64,000 bases of DNA from Stenopsyche tienmushanensis (lineage: Eukaryota > Arthropoda > Insecta > Trichoptera > Stenopsychidae), in assembly GCA_008973525.1 (NCBI GenBank), contig WACJ01000114.1:496001-560000 (forward strand). Direction: 5' to 3'. Positions 35,862 through 47,923 of this stretch are shown here, piece after piece. The position numbers were made by a program, and so were the translations under genes. Every line of letters begins with the position of its first letter. The stretch's first letter is position 1. The notes under the pieces are model-generated. The model was not told the origin of the DNA. It saw only the letters and a list, made by a program, of their open reading frames with translations, and did not search any database.

Positions 35862-36570
35862 TTTAATCATTTAAGCAGTGAGCTAATTTAAAATAATCAT
35901 AAACTTAGATGCTATATTTGAATGTCCGCCACTTATTATCTGTACAAATCCACTTATCTGTCAGGACCGCTGCAGCGTGTATGAAGCTTGTACATTATTA
36001 AATACATACTATCGATAATTCATCATTTCTTTAAAAAAATCGGAAGTTATGCTGCCTTTAACCTGTTGAGGAGCGAGCAAATTTAAAATCGATGAAGTCG
36101 TTGATGTCAATCGCTTTACGCCGATTACTTTCTGTCAGCTCCTAATCAGCGTAAAACAATCTTCAATTGTAAATGAATACTTGATAATGAATACAAGACC
36201 ACGTCATTTCTTTACATAAACAATGCACAAAAAATCGATTCATTTGCTCCTTCTTTAGAAGGAAATGATAATTGAACAAAGACTCATTCAACACGCAGAG
36301 AAGAACGGCAAGCAGTTAAATAAACAAACACTCTCGATAACACACAATATTCGGTCGTTTATTTGCGTAAACAAATAACACACTTGAAATCGAAATCATT
36401 ATAAGTCGATAAATTTGGGCTTAACGATCTATACAATCATGCGATGCATATGAAAAAGCTATCCGTCTCAGTCTCCCGAACTGCGCTAAGTTCTCTCTTT
36501 CTCTGTCTGTCTCCGAGCTTCAATGTGCAAGAGTGCTCTTTTTAGGACATGAGAATTCGGACATACATGT
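35862..36570 (-). mobile_element. TTAACCC MITE (family M) with an internal insert
   Basis: Right-end sequence (AAGCAGTGAGCTAATTTAAA, CCACTTATCTGTCAGGACCG, GTGTATGAAGCTTGTACATT) covers 35868-36020. The left-end half (ACACACAATATTCGGTCG, AAGTCGATAAATTTGGGC, TCTCTGTCTGTCTCCGAG) covers 36335-36560. Between them about 300 bases include a second right-end-like start (TTAACCTGTTGAGGAGCGAG at 36058), so a related copy is probably nested. Confidence 0.65.
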
Positions 36571-38496
36571 ATGTCGATGCTCCCCAACAGCTTAATATCG
36601 AGCACACAAGGAGATAAATGTACGATACAAACGATATGGATTTAATCCTTTCCTCGTGAATGGATATTGAATAGATACTAGTTCTGTTTCAGACTGCGTG
36701 CGATTGCACTGCAATAATGATCTAATTTAAGCACATGTGAAAGGCAATGGGAACCACTATATGAAATCTCTCGTCTCACTCATGTGTGCTAAAAACGACG
36801 CTAAAACGTCTATTCTATTATCACGCAAAAATGTGGGTCCGGACCGTAAAGTATTGAGGAGATGCAATAGCTGATTTAAAATCGAAAATCGCTTGCAATA
36901 TATGCTTCAATCAATATATTTACGCTTTTCTTATTTTCGCATGATCTTACGAGATGTTGGCGTTATGTTCAGTATCGATTACGTCGATAACTTTGATTAC
37001 GGAACAAACGGGAGTCTTCCGTGAGCGTGAGACTTACACTCAAACAATTGACAATATAATTCTATTGAACCGAGAGAAAGCAAAGATGAAATATGTACTA
37101 CTGGCAGATAAACAGAAAAAAATACATTCTCTCCAGCAAATGATAAATTCCATCGATTCACATTCGTGCGACCTTCATTTGTGGTAAATTTATAACATAT
37201 TGGACATAAAAGTCGCAGCTAGATTTTTACTGCCGACGGCCGATATTTTTACGAGATTCTTCATCAAGTGCCAATAAAATGGGTGACGACGTGTTGATTA
37301 TTCATATTTCGGCTCGAATAACGTCTAGCATCGATCTTGAAGATCAGACACATCGTCTTTTTATTGGTTCTTCGATAGAATGATGGCCACAACAACAAAT
37401 TATATCGTAATTTTGAATGCTTCCAATCCATAACTAGGCGGATGTGTCCTCGCGGAATATTCATATTTTTTGGCAATTTATAAATTCGATAGTAATGAAT
37501 CAATGAAAAACGCTTGAATATCGCCAAAAGCCGCCACAATCAGCCACAAACAGTCCACTGCAGAATTTTGTAACTCTTCAATATCCATTCACAGGAAGGG
37601 GTTTACATCCATCTCGTCTATATCATACATGCACCTCCTCATTTACTCGATATTGAAGGTAGCATTACCATCGAGTTTCATTTCGAACGCTCACCCAGTG
37701 GGTATCATAAACGATATAGAAGTTAACCGAAGACAAATAACCTTATTATTATTTAATTAATTTAAAATTACAAGTAGCCAAGACCATATCACACTTTAAG
37801 TCATATAAAAAAATATATAACATAATGTAATATGCTCCATGATATGCACATTGCCATTGTAGACTGTTATTATACGTTTATTACATTGTGTACAAGCCAC
37901 TGAAAGCATCATATTTTAGCTTAAAATATAAGCATTAATATTCATAATGAAATTCCTACGCAATATGTAGTAGTACTGTCTTATATCTGTGTTACCTATT
38001 TCTCTGAAAGTTCTATTTCCCGCATAGCGAAGAATAAACTTCACCTGAAACCCTACAATATATAAAATTGCATGAGCTTACTAATAAGCACCACATTCAA
38101 TTTCAGAATAAAAAGATGTGTGTCGTTTTTGAAAAAAGAAATTTCGCCGTGACGAAATCGAAACACATGTCTCAAGATTCAATACTTCTTTGAGGAAGAA
38201 AACATGTGAGACGATCTTCATTATATGACAATATATATCGAGAATGATTTTAGCAAATAAGTAAAATTTGTGAATGAGTTTTTTTGTGTCACACGATTTA
38301 TATAAATATAGAATCAATACTCAATCATATGCAAATGGACGTGATTGAAATTCGATGCCATTCAAATTCGATGGCAAAATTCATTGAAGTTGGTGTGCCT
38401 GAATTTTACATACAAATATTTTATAGTGAGACTTGAAAATACACGAAGATTCGTCTGTGAAATCCTTCCCTTATTTGAAAGTATTTATTATTTTCA
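36571..38496. other. No assured gene; one possible exon-like frame
   Basis: The frame at 36954-37187 gives a charged, helix-prone stretch (LLNREKAKMKYVLLADKQKK). It has no splice support and no family I recognise. The rest is AT-rich DNA. Confidence 0.3.
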
Positions 38497-38567
38497 CTTA
38501 TGAAAGGAAATAAATCTCCTGTCAGATCCAGAATTAACGAAACTCATCTTGGGTAGTAATCACTAAC

Positions 38568-38690
38568 TAGGGCTTGTCGGTTTCCGAAAACCGGTTTTGA
38601 AAACCGGGTTTTTAGGCAAAAATTGTGACCTTCGAAAACCAGTTTTTTGATCCTGAAAATTCGATTTTGAATATAATTTTTTTTCATTAT
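38568..38690 (+). mobile_element. hAT end fragment (GGTTTCCGAAAACC type)
   Basis: TAGGGCTTGTCGGTTTCCGA is followed by repeated AAAACCGGTTTT palindromes and GAAAACCAGTTTTTTG, the layout of a hAT terminus with subterminal palindromes. Only the left end is present. Confidence 0.5.
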
Positions 38691-38810
38691 CTAAGAATTT
38701 TAGAGGAAAAATATCGAATCTTTACAATAAGCTGCAAAATATATCGAAAAAAATAGTATGTTTGCATTTGCTTGAGTAAATGAAATTCTTAAAATAAATT
38801 AAATCATATT

Positions 38811-38945
38811 TACCCCTTAAAGAGGTAAGACACAGAGTTGTGTCCAAATTCCAATGATTCAGAAAGAGCATTCTTACACGTTGAGCTAGGAGACAGGCAG
38901 AGATGGAGAGAGAGTATCTTGCAGGTCGGAGATTGTGAATGAGAA
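38811..38945 (+). mobile_element. TTAACCC MITE (family M), left fragment
   Basis: TACCCCTTAAAGAGGTAAGA, GTTGTGTCCAAATTCCAATG and GAGACAGGCAGAGATGGAGA match family M. It is joined to a segment (38950-39080) repeated at 48280-48415. Confidence 0.7.
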
Positions 38946-38949
38946 ACAA

Positions 38950-39080
38950 AAACAATTTTTTGTAACTTATAGCAAATCTTCTACATAGTTTTTTCTACAA
39001 AATTGCATTTATTATTTAGTGATTATGCATCTGTGTATTAAAGACCAGCGAAGTTAAATTGTCTTTTTTAAATATATTTT
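38950..39080. repeat. Dispersed repeat, second copy at 48280-48415
   Basis: Both copies share TTTGTAACTTATAGC, CATAGTTTTTTCTAC, CATTTATTATTTAGT, TTTTGCATCTGTG or a close variant, and TAAATATATTTTGGT, in order. Family not recognised. Confidence 0.65.
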
Positions 39081-39601
39081 GGTGATGATCTATAAAGTTA
39101 AATCACAAATTTAGTCCACGAACTGTTTATTATATTCACAATATTACGAAAATAGCCTTAACCTTTTTGTGAGTACTTACGGAAATATCCGTTTTGACCT
39201 TCACTATTCAGAAAGAGCACTCTTGTGCATTGAACACAGCACAAAATCCAAACAAATCCAGAAACTGAGATAAATGTTTTGACGAAAAAGTTTTCTCGTC
39301 ATAAATCTGTTAAAATGTGATCTACATGTGTCCATTATCGACATCAAAAAAACAATCCTTTTACATGTCCCAAGCAAATTAGAAAATCGTATTTTTTTAT
39401 TTTTACCCTAGTTGCAACCATCCCTTGCTAGCTACAGAGTCTTCTTTTTTGTTATCTCCTTGTAAAAAAATGTTGCTTTCATGGCCAATATGGACCCAAA
39501 AATATGTGTATGCCTGTTTCTTTCCTGAAGAAATCACATATACAAAGCTTCCTCCATCTCTGGATGCTTAGCCTCTTGCCTGGCCCACAATCAATGGTGG
39601 A

Positions 39602-40433
39602 TAGGGAATCCAATCCCGGGGTCCCGGACAATTTTAGGTACTTATGAATCCCGGGATTGAATCGACGAATCTGGACGCTTGGAAACAGTGACGTAATTAC
39701 TAATGGCGAACTTAGGCGATGCCAAGGGGCAGTAACTGTCTAATCTATGTATACATATATAGCAAGGTTGTCCAACCTTTTTCGTCTTGGGAGCTACTTT
39801 TTAATTTAAAATTGGCTTGGGATCGACTTCTAATATGATTCTTATAGGAAATGTATTTATGGTGTTTCTTTTTCCTTTCTTCAAACTTAATAACTCAAAT
39901 TAGCAGATAAACACGAATCAAGTCGAGCTAAAGAGTTCGATCTCCAGAATTTTATTTTTCATCGTCGGCTGTAAATATATTTATATAAAGTAATTTTTTT
40001 TTCTAAATTCACGGAAGTCGTCGGGATCGACCAAATTTTGCTTAAAGATCGACCGGTCGATCCGGATCAACCGGTTGGACATCCCTGATATATAGCATTC
40101 ATGTATGTTTTTCAAATTGTTATATTTATCTTCCCCACCGGTGATGTATTTACTACACCTCGACTTTAATAATGGGAATATCGATATGAAATACAATAGA
40201 TACGGGCTTCAGAATTTTTGTATTCCTCCGTAATATAATTACGAATCACATCGAAGTATTATAGTATATAAGTATTCTTCTGCAGCGACGGAAATAAATA
40301 ATTTGTCGGGAAATCGGGAATTTTGCGAGTTTTAGTTCGCATCTCAGCAGATAGGAATTTTATCAGGGACTGATCCCGGGATTGTCTAATGAAATCCCGG
40401 GATCGAAATTTTGGCTCGGAATTGGATTCCCTA
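39602..40433 (+). mobile_element. hAT element, family A, with exact 8-bp target duplication
   Basis: It runs from TAGGGAATCCAATCCCGGGG to the inverse ending TTGGATTCCCTA and is flanked on both sides by ATGGTGGA (39594-39601 and 40434-40441). The hATC region is deleted down to a CTCAGCAGATAGGAATTTT scar. It contains a second hAT element (39763-40087). It sits inside a Tigger-like remnant. Confidence 0.9.
39763..40087. mobile_element. 325-bp hAT MITE nested inside the family A hAT
   Basis: The ends CAAGGTTGTCCAACC and, inverted, CAGGGATGTCCAACCGG form the terminal repeats. ATATATAG occurs on both sides (39755-39762 and 40088-40095), an exact 8-bp duplication. It has no transposase frame. Confidence 0.9.
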
Positions 40434-40441
40434 ATGGTGGA

Positions 40442-40655
40442 GACGAACTTTTGAATGCTTTCGCAGTTTTTTTGTATCATAAATTGTGGATCGTCCTACG
40501 CCGTATTCACTTGCCAACTTACAAAAATATTATTTACGATTTAGACGGTCCAGAATCACACTTTGCATTTTTTATATTGAAGAAGCTTTATCGTACAGTG
40601 TCTTTGTATTGGGATGTCGGACTACAGGGGGTGCCGGATTAGACTGGGACCTCAA
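40442..40655 (-). pseudogene. Tigger-like transposase N-terminal remnant and terminus
   Basis: The minus strand reads KLASEYGVGRSTIYDTKKLR followed by KHSKVRL, the CENP-B-type helix-turn-helix of Tigger transposases (KLA-x-x-YGVG-STIYDIKK). Upstream on that strand the element ends at 40618-40653 in the inverse of CAGTCTAATCCGGCACCCCC then TGTAGTCCGACAT. The family A hAT inserted immediately after KVRL, splitting it. A related terminus is at 22321. Confidence 0.7.
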
Positions 40656-41772
40656 AATCTAAATATTATTTTGTATAAATATTTTGTTTAAATAGACAAA
40701 AAATGGATGAATGAATATCTAAAATGTATTATGTTGGTATGTATAAAACTTCTATTCAAGCCTTTTACAAGATGTCATCGGCTCATTAATTATCCGCAAT
40801 AATGAATCTACAATATCAAATCTTCTAACAGTATCCTAACTTTAGATCCTATCGCAACAACCTGGAACAGTTATGTTGCCATCGTGGGCGTTCGTTACGT
40901 GTCGGTCTTTTGGAGATCGATCGTTTTGCAAAAAAATATTGTAATTCCGATCGAAATAATTGGGCAATCTCTGCTTCGATAATTGACCTTACATATTATA
41001 TAATCGGCGTTGAGAAACCGCTCAAACCTTTCTCCGTATGTTAATTTGGACCGATGATTAACAATCTTCGAGACACGAATCTGCATTTCTTCCAGCTACG
41101 ACTTCTGACATCGAAATTTTAAAATCGATATAAATCTCAGATATCTTCTATACTGCCAGTGCCGATTATTCATTCAGAATTATTAAAAGAACACGGTTTT
41201 TGTGCGCCCGTCCAAGACACGCTTATTGCGTCGTTGACCTTTATTGAACTGAAATATTTTTTATTCAGAAATCCGATACATAATTTGTTTGAATAACGAA
41301 ATTTATAAGCGTATCCATTTTTTTGACATTCGAAATGCATTAAGTGATATTTTATGGTCTTGCAATACCGCGTCCGCGTTGAAAGAGTCCGCGCAAACAA
41401 AGATACAGCGTTAAATCATTTCAATAACTGCAAGGTCATCAGTCAATATTGCGCTAAGCATAAATTACATTTCTATTATTCTGACATCTATTGATATAGT
41501 TCGATCGTTCGAAAAACTAACAAGCTCATTTTTTACTAAATTAATGTTCGAAAATTTAATTTGACAGTTGTAAGAAATGCTACGATAAAAATGATTTATT
41601 ACCAGAACTTTGACTGTATGACTTCCTGTACTATTACAGATTTTAAAAACTAAGTCTAAGTTTGATACATTAGAATGCCAGAATTTTACAAACATATAGA
41701 CATTTAAATCTAATGATAATTTTGCTACCCACGCATAGATTATCTCACCTGTGTTGTGTAAATTAATTCTTT
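40656..41772. other. No gene seen
   Basis: Minus frames at 40895-41695 carry no known domain. Confidence 0.4.
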
Positions 41773-41860
41773 TGGCGGCCCTATTCCGTGACTCACACGG
41801 TCCCCAGACCTGACACCGCTGGATTTCTTTGTCTAGGGACGTGCCCTATTCCGTGGCTCG
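41773..41860 (+). pseudogene. Tc1/mariner-type transposase motif remnant
   Basis: The + frame reads GGPIP, stop, LTRSPDLTPLDFFV, stop: the block around the third catalytic Asp, as at 23016-23160. The flanks TCTTTTGGCGGCCCTATTCC and CGGTC-CCAGA are shared with that locus. Confidence 0.7.
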
Positions 41861-43209
41861 CACGCAACTAGTTTGAAAATAAAAATTCATCCAAGATTTC
41901 AAATAAGTAACATTTGCTTGCATTTATTAAATCTTAAAACCCACCGCCGGTTAAAGTTATTCACGGCAGTATATAGGAATGTGATCGGATCTCCCATCAA
42001 CTTGCTAATTAATGTGAGGAAAATCAGTGAGCTTATCAGTCGTGTCTTATATTTTTGTGATTACTGATTATTAGTCTACTAATGCCATGATTGAAACGCC
42101 ATATTTCTCAAAAACTTCTGGGGAAAAAATCTGGGATTCGCTGGGATGTGTAGTGCGATAACAGATACAAAGGTTTCGACAAAATTGTGTGAATTACACA
42201 AAAATATCTATTTATATGGATTTTTCGTCGAAAATATAAATAAATCATATTTTCACAGCTCGAACGTTTTATTTCTAAACTAAATATTCAAACCCTTTCC
42301 AAAATTTCCAGTCTCCCGAGGATAACTGCTCAGTCTTTACAAAGCTCCCACACTCCCTATCGAGACGGTCGCGAAAGCGCCCATCATTACGTTAATTCAG
42401 GAGACTCGTTGGGTGAGCGTTCTACATGAACTCCTTGCTAACACGAGGCGATCCGCTGTCTTCGTCGCTGCGATTTGATAATCGCGTTCTTCAGGCGCGA
42501 GATTCGCACCGGAGAGGCGCTCAAAACCGCGAATGATCGCTCCAAAACGACCACAGTACGGTGATGTATATAGCGGCTCAGAATGTCGGTCTGCCACTGA
42601 TTAACGACAGAGGTTAGGATTTTTTATAACTTTCGGTGACAGGATTCAAGAACAGGAGCTCAGCGTGGAGATTAAATCAAGAGACAAAATGCTGGCGCAA
42701 CGTATATATTGTAAGAATAAACGAAGGCGTTTATGAGTGGCCATGAAAGAAAGGCGGAAAATAAGACTAATCAGGCTTAATTGGAGGAGGCTCTTTACAT
42801 GGCAAATCCCGATAATACCAGTGGAAGCTCAAGAGCTGATCCAAGAAAACCTTCGAGATGAAAGTCTTGAGGATCTAGTCCACGAAGAGATGTTGATTCC
42901 ACGAGACCCGGTAACGAACTGCTGATGACTGCCAATCCTGGGGCAGACGTCCCTATGTCTCCGCATCACCCAGACGCTTTGGTGTCCAAAAATGCATCAA
43001 TCAGACGTCTTGGCGAGTATTACTTATCTTTTCGTGGCAATCCTCGGGGCTAGACCCGTCAACCGTCCAGGATTTAAGTAGCCCCGGTTCCACTGTTGTC
43101 CTTAGATAAAATCGGTCCCAAATGTTTCTGGTCTGCGAAATACTGTAGTTCAAGCATGATGATTTTATATTATCAATTTAATTGCCAGTCTCCTAGTGTT
43201 AGCCCTCCG
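41861..43209. other. GC-richer patch upstream of the R1 tail, no assigned gene
   Basis: 42330-43090 is richer in G and C than its surroundings. Frames at 42397-42597 (minus) and 42737-42925 (+) lack a known domain. It may be decayed R1 sequence, since it precedes the R1 tail, but I could not place it in that protein. Confidence 0.35.
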
Positions 43210-43215
43210 CGCTAT

Positions 43216-43830
43216 TCAGAGAAGGGCAGGTGGACTCACACACTCCTGCCCGACGTAAGAAAGTAGAGCGAAAGGCGACATGGAAAGCTGAACTATCATC
43301 TGACTCAGCTCCTCACCGGCCACGGTTGCTTCGGAGTCTATCTGAAATGGATAGGCAAAGAGGCAACCACAGAGTGTCACCACTGTGGGGCTGAGGCGGA
43401 TGACGCGGAACATACGATGCTAGAATACGAAGCTTGGGAAGAGGAACGGAGAGTCCTCCGTGACTCCACAGAGGAAGGAAGCGTAAATAAGAATGGAATA
43501 ATGAATTCTATGCTTAGGAGCGAAGAAGAATGGACGGCATGGGGAAACTTCGCCGCCAAAGTGATCACCTCCAAGGAGGAAGACGAGATGGAGAGCTGCC
43601 ACCGAGGATTCCTGATCAATGGGAAAACTCACCAACAAGGCGATCGACCAAAAGAAGGACGAGCGAGGGACGTAGCAGAGAACCGCTAACGAGAGGAGGG
43701 ACCTCTACCCGACTAGAGGTAAGTAACGATGGGCCCGCCGAGCCTGAGAGTCACGTTTTACTATGTTTAACGACCTGTAAGACGCGACAAAAAGACGGTC
43801 AAGGGGGGGTTTTAGTGGGTACTGGATCTT
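43216..43830 (+). mobile_element. R1-clade non-LTR retrotransposon, 3' end
   Basis: The 5' side holds the ORF2 tail (43225-43689). The following 140 bases, with GGGGGGGTTTTAGTGGGTAC and a G/C-rich lead, look like an R1-type 3' untranslated tail. No reverse transcriptase domain lies upstream, so the copy is 5' truncated, the normal outcome for non-LTR insertion. Confidence 0.75.
43225..43689 (+). pseudogene. R1-type ORF2 C-terminus with damaged zinc knuckle
   Basis: One frame runs GRWTHTLLPDVRK, a TAG stop, SERRHGKLNYHLTQLLTGHG, CFGVYLKWIGKEATTE, CHHCGAEADDAEHTMLEYEA, WEEERRVLRD and ends in ARDVAENR. This is the R1-clade RNase-like/knuckle tail (GRWT-x-x-LIP, NYHLTQ-LTGHGCF, C-x2-C-x8-H-x4-C). 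The stop replaces the usual Trp and the last knuckle Cys is Tyr, both signs of loss of function. Frames at 43377-43638 (minus) and 43530-43862 (+) are shadows of it. Confidence 0.85.
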
Positions 43831-44157
43831 GGTTTTTCACTTTGAAAGATCACATAGGGTAAAATATGTAAATAGTTAGTGTTGTTATATCCGGACTCCC
43901 ACACTACTGCTGAGTACGGGCTCAGTATGTGTCTTTAAAAGATTTCCCCTCCTTGCGCAACAAAAAAAAGCCCTCCGCGCAACACTACCTTCAATGTCTA
44001 ACGAATGAGGAGGTGAATGTATGATACAGACGACTTGGATGTAAACCCCTTCCTGTGAATGGATATTGAAGAGACCCATAGTTCTGCAGTGAACTGTTTG
44101 TGGCTGCACTATGATGATGATTTAATATACTATACTTATCATAATACTTTTTATTTT
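43831..44157. other. No gene seen
   Basis: No supported frame. Confidence 0.4.
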
Positions 44158-44515
44158 ACCAAATTTAAAGAGGTAAGATACAGTATTGTGTCTGAAATTC
44201 AGGGTTTCAGAAAGACCATTCCGAGACAGACAGAGACGAAGAGTGACTTGTACGTTAAGTTTGAAGAGAAGCGGAGACGGAGAGAGTATCTTGCGTACAT
44301 CGTACGATTATATAGATCATTAACGCAAATTTATCAACTAATAATGATAAAATAAAGTGACTTGTTTATGTTTACTTGATGAGATGACCGAATATTGTGT
44401 GCTATCGACAGTGTTTATTTATTTATGTACAAGCTTCATACACGCTGCGACGGTCCTGACAGATAAATGGATTTGTATGATGATAAATGGCGGACAAGCA
44501 AATATAGCATCTAAG
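44158..44515 (+). mobile_element. TTAACCC MITE (family M), ends trimmed
   Basis: It carries AAAGAGGTAAGATACAGTAT, GAGACAGACAGAGACGAAG, GAGAGTATCTTGCGTACATC, CTTCATACACGCTGCGACGG and AATGGCGGACAAGCAAATAT in family order. The right terminus is missing after ATAGCATCTAAG. Confidence 0.8.
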
Positions 44516-45901
44516 AATATACTAATAAATAAATACATATAAATTATTTTGAAGTGTGATTTTGAATGAATTTGGAACGACAGTTAATTGGATCGACCCT
44601 AAGGATTTCGCTACGGTCTTTTGGACATCAATTCAATTCTATTATTATGCAATATTTTAATATATTTTTTAATATGATGTTAAAATATGCAATAAGTGCC
44701 ATTTAGTGAATACAAAATAATTTAATCAATTTTCATGGACCAAAATATAAATGCAGGAGAGAAAAAAACAGTTTAACATTTGTAAATAAATGTGTATAAA
44801 ATGATCACGTAATATGTGAAAATTAATATCTTGCGTAAAATTACAAGCTCGACGATTTGACCTATGGCCGTTAACCGACTTGCTACGGTCACTAATTTAC
44901 AATTTAGATTTCCATATAACTGTCGATGCTGAATCATGTAGATCAACTGCTCATTTTTCAATATAAAATATTCAAGTCCATATATTCTCTTCGTTGACAT
45001 TTCATAGCAAAAAATTGTTTACATTTTGTCTTGGGTCTTTGCAAATTGGACGCGAAGCGCGGAAGCCGATGCACACATGTAGGCACATTTTGTAGAAATA
45101 CACTGCATGCGGAATTTATTACTAATATTCTATCAAATCGCGGCGTTAACAAACTATGTCCAGTCGAAGATGTTATCTTTTATGATCATCAAATCGAATA
45201 CCGAGCTCCTACAACCGTTAGTCGATGTCATCACTCATGGGGTTAAATAATATACGTATTCCCAATGTGGAAATGATGAAACTGTTTTAATACACATATT
45301 TAATTAGAGAAGCACGTGCATAATTAATCATATTACCAAATCATCTAGCCTCAACAGTATTGTCTGCAATTTATCTTTCAGTGCAATCTCTTGCGGCGGC
45401 TCTTCTTCAACATATTCATATATGTATATAAATTATATTCGATTATATCGACTCCATACAATCGTCTATTTTACATATTGAAATAATAAATTCAGACATA
45501 ATCGCAATTTTATGCGATTTCAGGCGAAATCGGTCCAATCAAAATGCCAGTTAATTTCAATTGATTTAAACGAGTTTAATCACGGACCATAACGGACATC
45601 CATCATTTAAGTCCATCGATTAGAAAGTAATTACAATTTTATTTATTTTAAATAAAAGTCATGACATTTGAGTGCCTTTCTCTTGCTCTCAGAGGAGAGC
45701 AGCTATACTTAATCGAGATCAAAATTCACCCCTTGCATTTATAAGGGTGCCCAGTTGTTTTTCTCGTTAATCAATAGTCAAAAAAAGTGAAATTACGACG
45801 TTGTGGATGGTCCACGATTGAAATTCTACTACCTTCTGCTGCTAAAAAATGGCTTACGTCATCTGAAAGAACGTCACGCGTAAACATTAAAGAGTGCTGA
45901 T
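44516..45901. other. No gene seen
   Basis: Short frames only; none has a domain. Confidence 0.4.
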
Positions 45902-46038
45902 TAGGGGTGAATATGAAATTGGCAAAGTATTCGAATATTTTATATCTTTATGCGTATGTTTTTTAATTTTATAAATATTCGAATTTGCGAATATTGAAAA
46001 GAGGGCAAATATATTCGAATATTGGATTGGGATCCTTA
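45902..46038. mobile_element. Short hAT MITE of family B
   Basis: It runs from TAGGGGTGAATATGAAATTG to the inverse ending GGGATCCTTA with TATTCGAATA palindromes between, as in 8300-9098. Flanking 8-mers GTGCTGAT and GTGCTAAC agree at six of eight. It is an internally deleted relative. Confidence 0.75.
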
Positions 46039-46510
46039 GTGCTAACATCCAAGCGTCACATTTGGATGACCAAAGGGTCATCATTTATTATATATATATT
46101 TATCATTTATATACATACGAAATATCTAATAATCTTCCGAAATGTCCTTCGAACACATGTTATATCAAAAATATTATAGATCAGCATTTAGCTCGGTCCG
46201 ATCTTGCAATTGACGCGTTGATTCGAAACGGATTAATTGCGCGAAAGCATTCGAGCTATTTACATGCAGTATGCATGATGTGAAAGCCATTGGATAATCC
46301 GCGTTTTTATTATCGTTCCGAATAAAACGTACGATTCATTATACCCAAGTAAACATGTTAAAATCGTGTTGGAGCAACAAATTATATTCTAAAAATCTCG
46401 GGTCAATTGGCAACAGCACTTTTTACATATGTATACTTAACACATTTCATGCGAGGCTTTGCAACGATCTTCTGATTATAAGTACAGAGTATTTTGTTCA
46501 TATATTCTTA

Positions 46511-47389
46511 TCCAATCCCGGGATCCCGGACAGTTTTAGGTACTTAAGGATCCTGGGATTAGAAAACGTAATCCCGAAAATTCCGGGATTGAATTTTTTA
46601 TCTAACAAAAATCGTACACCTCACCAGCACGATGAAGGCTACTAAATAGAGACATTCCCGACGAAATCTGGACGCTTGGAAGCAGTGGCGTAATTACTAA
46701 TTGGTGAACTTAGGCGACGCACAGGAGCAGTGACTGTCTAATCTATGTATACATATATAGCGTACATGTATGTTTTTCAAATTGTTATATTAACCATTCC
46801 CTACCGGTGATGTATTTACTACACCTCGATTCTAATAGTGGGAATATCGATATGAAATATAATAGATACGGGGTTCAGAATTTTTGTATTCCTCCGTAAT
46901 ATAATTACGAATCACATCAAAGTATTATAGTATATAAGTATTCATCTGCAGCGACGGAAATAAATAATTTGTCGGGAAATCGGGAATTTTGCGATATCTC
47001 CAACGAGTGTGGAAGCTGAGCGTGCATTTTCAGCAGCAAGTTGTCTGACTTTCAAAATCAGATCCTGACTAAATGACGAAACACTAATGTTTGATGTTAA
47101 TGTTACTTCGGGCATATTTTCAAAATAATATTTGAATTTTTTAGTGTTTTATTTATCTATTTTTGAATTGTATTTTTATCTTTTCTTAAATAAATAAAAT
47201 TATTTGGCCTTCAAGTGATTTTTTATATTGAACATATGGACTTATTAGTAATTTTTGATCAAATTCATCAAGGTAATTTCTTAAAATATTGAAAATCCCA
47301 ATCCCGGGATCCCGGGACTGGTCCCGGGATTGTCTAATGAAATCCCGAAATCCCGGGATCGAAATTTTGGCTCGGGATTGGATTCCCTA
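46511..47389 (+). mobile_element. hAT element, family A
   Basis: It begins within TCCAATCCCGGGATCCCGGA (the first few end bases lost) and ends GGATTGGATTCCCTA at 47389. It retains a hATC fragment: ISNECGSLSVHFQQ-type shifted reading, and AGCGTGCATTTTCAGCAGCA matching the AERAFSAAS codons. A deletion after GGGAATTTTGCGAT removes the front of that frame. Confidence 0.8.
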
Positions 47390-47517
47390 GTTATCACTAA
47401 CATATGTATATAACGGGAATATAAATCATTATGATTTTTGATTGCATTCATGTTTAGCATCCAGATGGTCCATTCAAGTATTAGACAGGAAGAAAACATA
47501 ACAATCTTTAACCTGTA

Positions 47518-47923
47518 TGGTAGTATGGTCGCCTATTTGCGAGCGAATTCCAGTGATTCAGAAATAGCATTCTTACGCGTTGAGCTCGGAGACAGACAAA
47601 GACGGAAAGTCTTACACGCTGAGTTAAGTGATAAACAGAGATGGAGAGAATATCTTGCGTACATCGTGCGATTGTATAGATCGTTAACCCAAATGTATCG
47701 ACTAATAATGATATGCAAATGTTATAATGAATCGATTTCAAGTGTATTAATGACCGGATATTGTGTGCTATTGACAGTGTTTATTTATTTATGTACAAGC
47801 TTCATACACGCTACGACGGTCCCGACAGATAAGCGGATTTGTACGGATGATAAGTGGCGGACATGCAAATATAGCATCTATGTTTATGGTGATTTAAAAT
47901 TAGCTCACTACTCAAAGGGTTAA
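47518..47923 (+). mobile_element. TTAACCC MITE (family M), complete copy
   Basis: TTAA (47518-47521) then CCTGTATGG; the right end is CTCACTACTCAAAGGGTTAA, whose inverse is TTAACCCTTTGAGTAGTGAG. The unit is 406 bases with TTAA. All inner family blocks are present. A 161-codon frame crosses it but follows the MITE, not a gene. CCC-starting ends next to TTAA fit piggyBac-type mobilisation. Confidence 0.85.

Noticed and set aside
36954..37187. Charged 77-codon frame that looks coding
   Set aside because: Composition is suggestive but there is no convincing acceptor or donor and no family match; not enough to call an exon.
43530..43862. 110-codon + frame, Arg/Thr-rich
   Set aside because: It is out of frame with the R1 tail that occupies the same DNA and is readable by family motifs.
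47438..47923. Longest open frame (161 codons, +)
   Set aside because: It follows a family M MITE almost end to end; the same stretch in other copies is broken, and no domain is present.
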